Below are positions 63,968 through 64,000 of a stretch of DNA of 64,000 nt, piece after piece. Numbering within the stretch: the first letter of the stretch is position 1; the number at the start of each line of letters is the position of its first letter. Both the position numbers and the translations under genes were made by a program. Below the pieces are notes generated by a model. The model was not told the DNA's origin, searched no databases, and saw only the letters and a program-made list of their open reading frames with translations. Source of the stretch: a virus; the IMG/VR virus record IMGVR_UViG_3300017763_000002, positions 62,001 through 126,000 of that record; one strand, written 5' to 3'.

Positions 63968-64000
63968 CTTACAATTTGTGATACTGAAAACTCCCCGCTC

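Noticed and set aside
1-64000. tRNA, rRNA, IS element or prophage integration signals
   Set aside because: I saw no cloverleaf-like gene, no transposase or integrase, and almost no non-coding space. A dedicated scan would be needed to rule out tRNAs fully.

Overview
The window looks like part of the genome of a large, AT-rich, lytic tailed dsDNA phage (Caudoviricetes), most plausibly marine. Genes are packed with 1-40 bp overlaps and no non-coding stretch over 170 bp. There are a portal protein, a lambda-like tail-tip module, a phage replication and recombination set, a phage sigma factor and a class I ribonucleotide reductase. I saw no integrase, no bacterial housekeeping operon and no tRNA or rRNA. 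Terminase, major capsid protein and tape measure are not in the window, so the genome extends beyond both ends. The host cannot be named. Sigma70-like promoters and a bacterial-type SSB indicate a bacterium, and nine sugar-related ORFs suggest a glycan-dependent surface interaction.

Layout: (1) 1-9966, minus strand: Nudix hydrolase (cut by the window edge), RecB/Cas4-like nuclease, primase, DnaB helicase, Vsr-like nuclease, RecA, a membrane/coiled-coil protein, NrdB and a J-domain protein. (2) 10034-12601, minus: a repeat-built fibre gene with its own terminator, then a DUF2827-like glycosyltransferase. (3) 12696-24435, plus: portal, a small structural protein and four large surface proteins with Ig-like, lectin-like and thrombospondin type 3 calcium-binding repeats. 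(4) 24436-31841, minus: three coiled-coil virion proteins, and an operon with dNMP kinase, sigma factor, SSB and a glycosyltransferase. (5) 32008-43563, plus: a winged-helix protein, a sugar-nucleotide/glycosyltransferase cluster, NrdA, an SSB-tipped protein and a possible annealing protein. (6) 43540-63967, minus: tail tip in lambda order M-L-K-I/J, followed by a 3418-residue fibre with a C-terminal S74 chaperone.

How it works together: RecA, DnaB, primase, SSB and nucleases replicate and recombine the DNA. NrdA/NrdB and dNMP kinase supply dNTPs. NrdB has Val at the radical-Tyr site and Glu as first metal ligand, the signature of class Ic (Mn/Fe) enzymes. Tail and fibre genes carry many repeats and adhesin-like regions. 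The glycan genes are placed to decorate virions or remodel the host surface.

The most unusual signal is in the promoters. First genes of replication and nucleotide units have near-consensus sigma70 promoters with 17-bp spacers, and in most the -10 box ends only 6-10 nt before the start codon, so the mRNAs should be leaderless. A second group, mostly virion genes, lacks a recognisable -35 (12696 has only a weak one) and carries a GTGTA(A/C)-type element exactly 9-10 nt before the start codon. That element is a candidate late promoter for the phage's own sigma factor.
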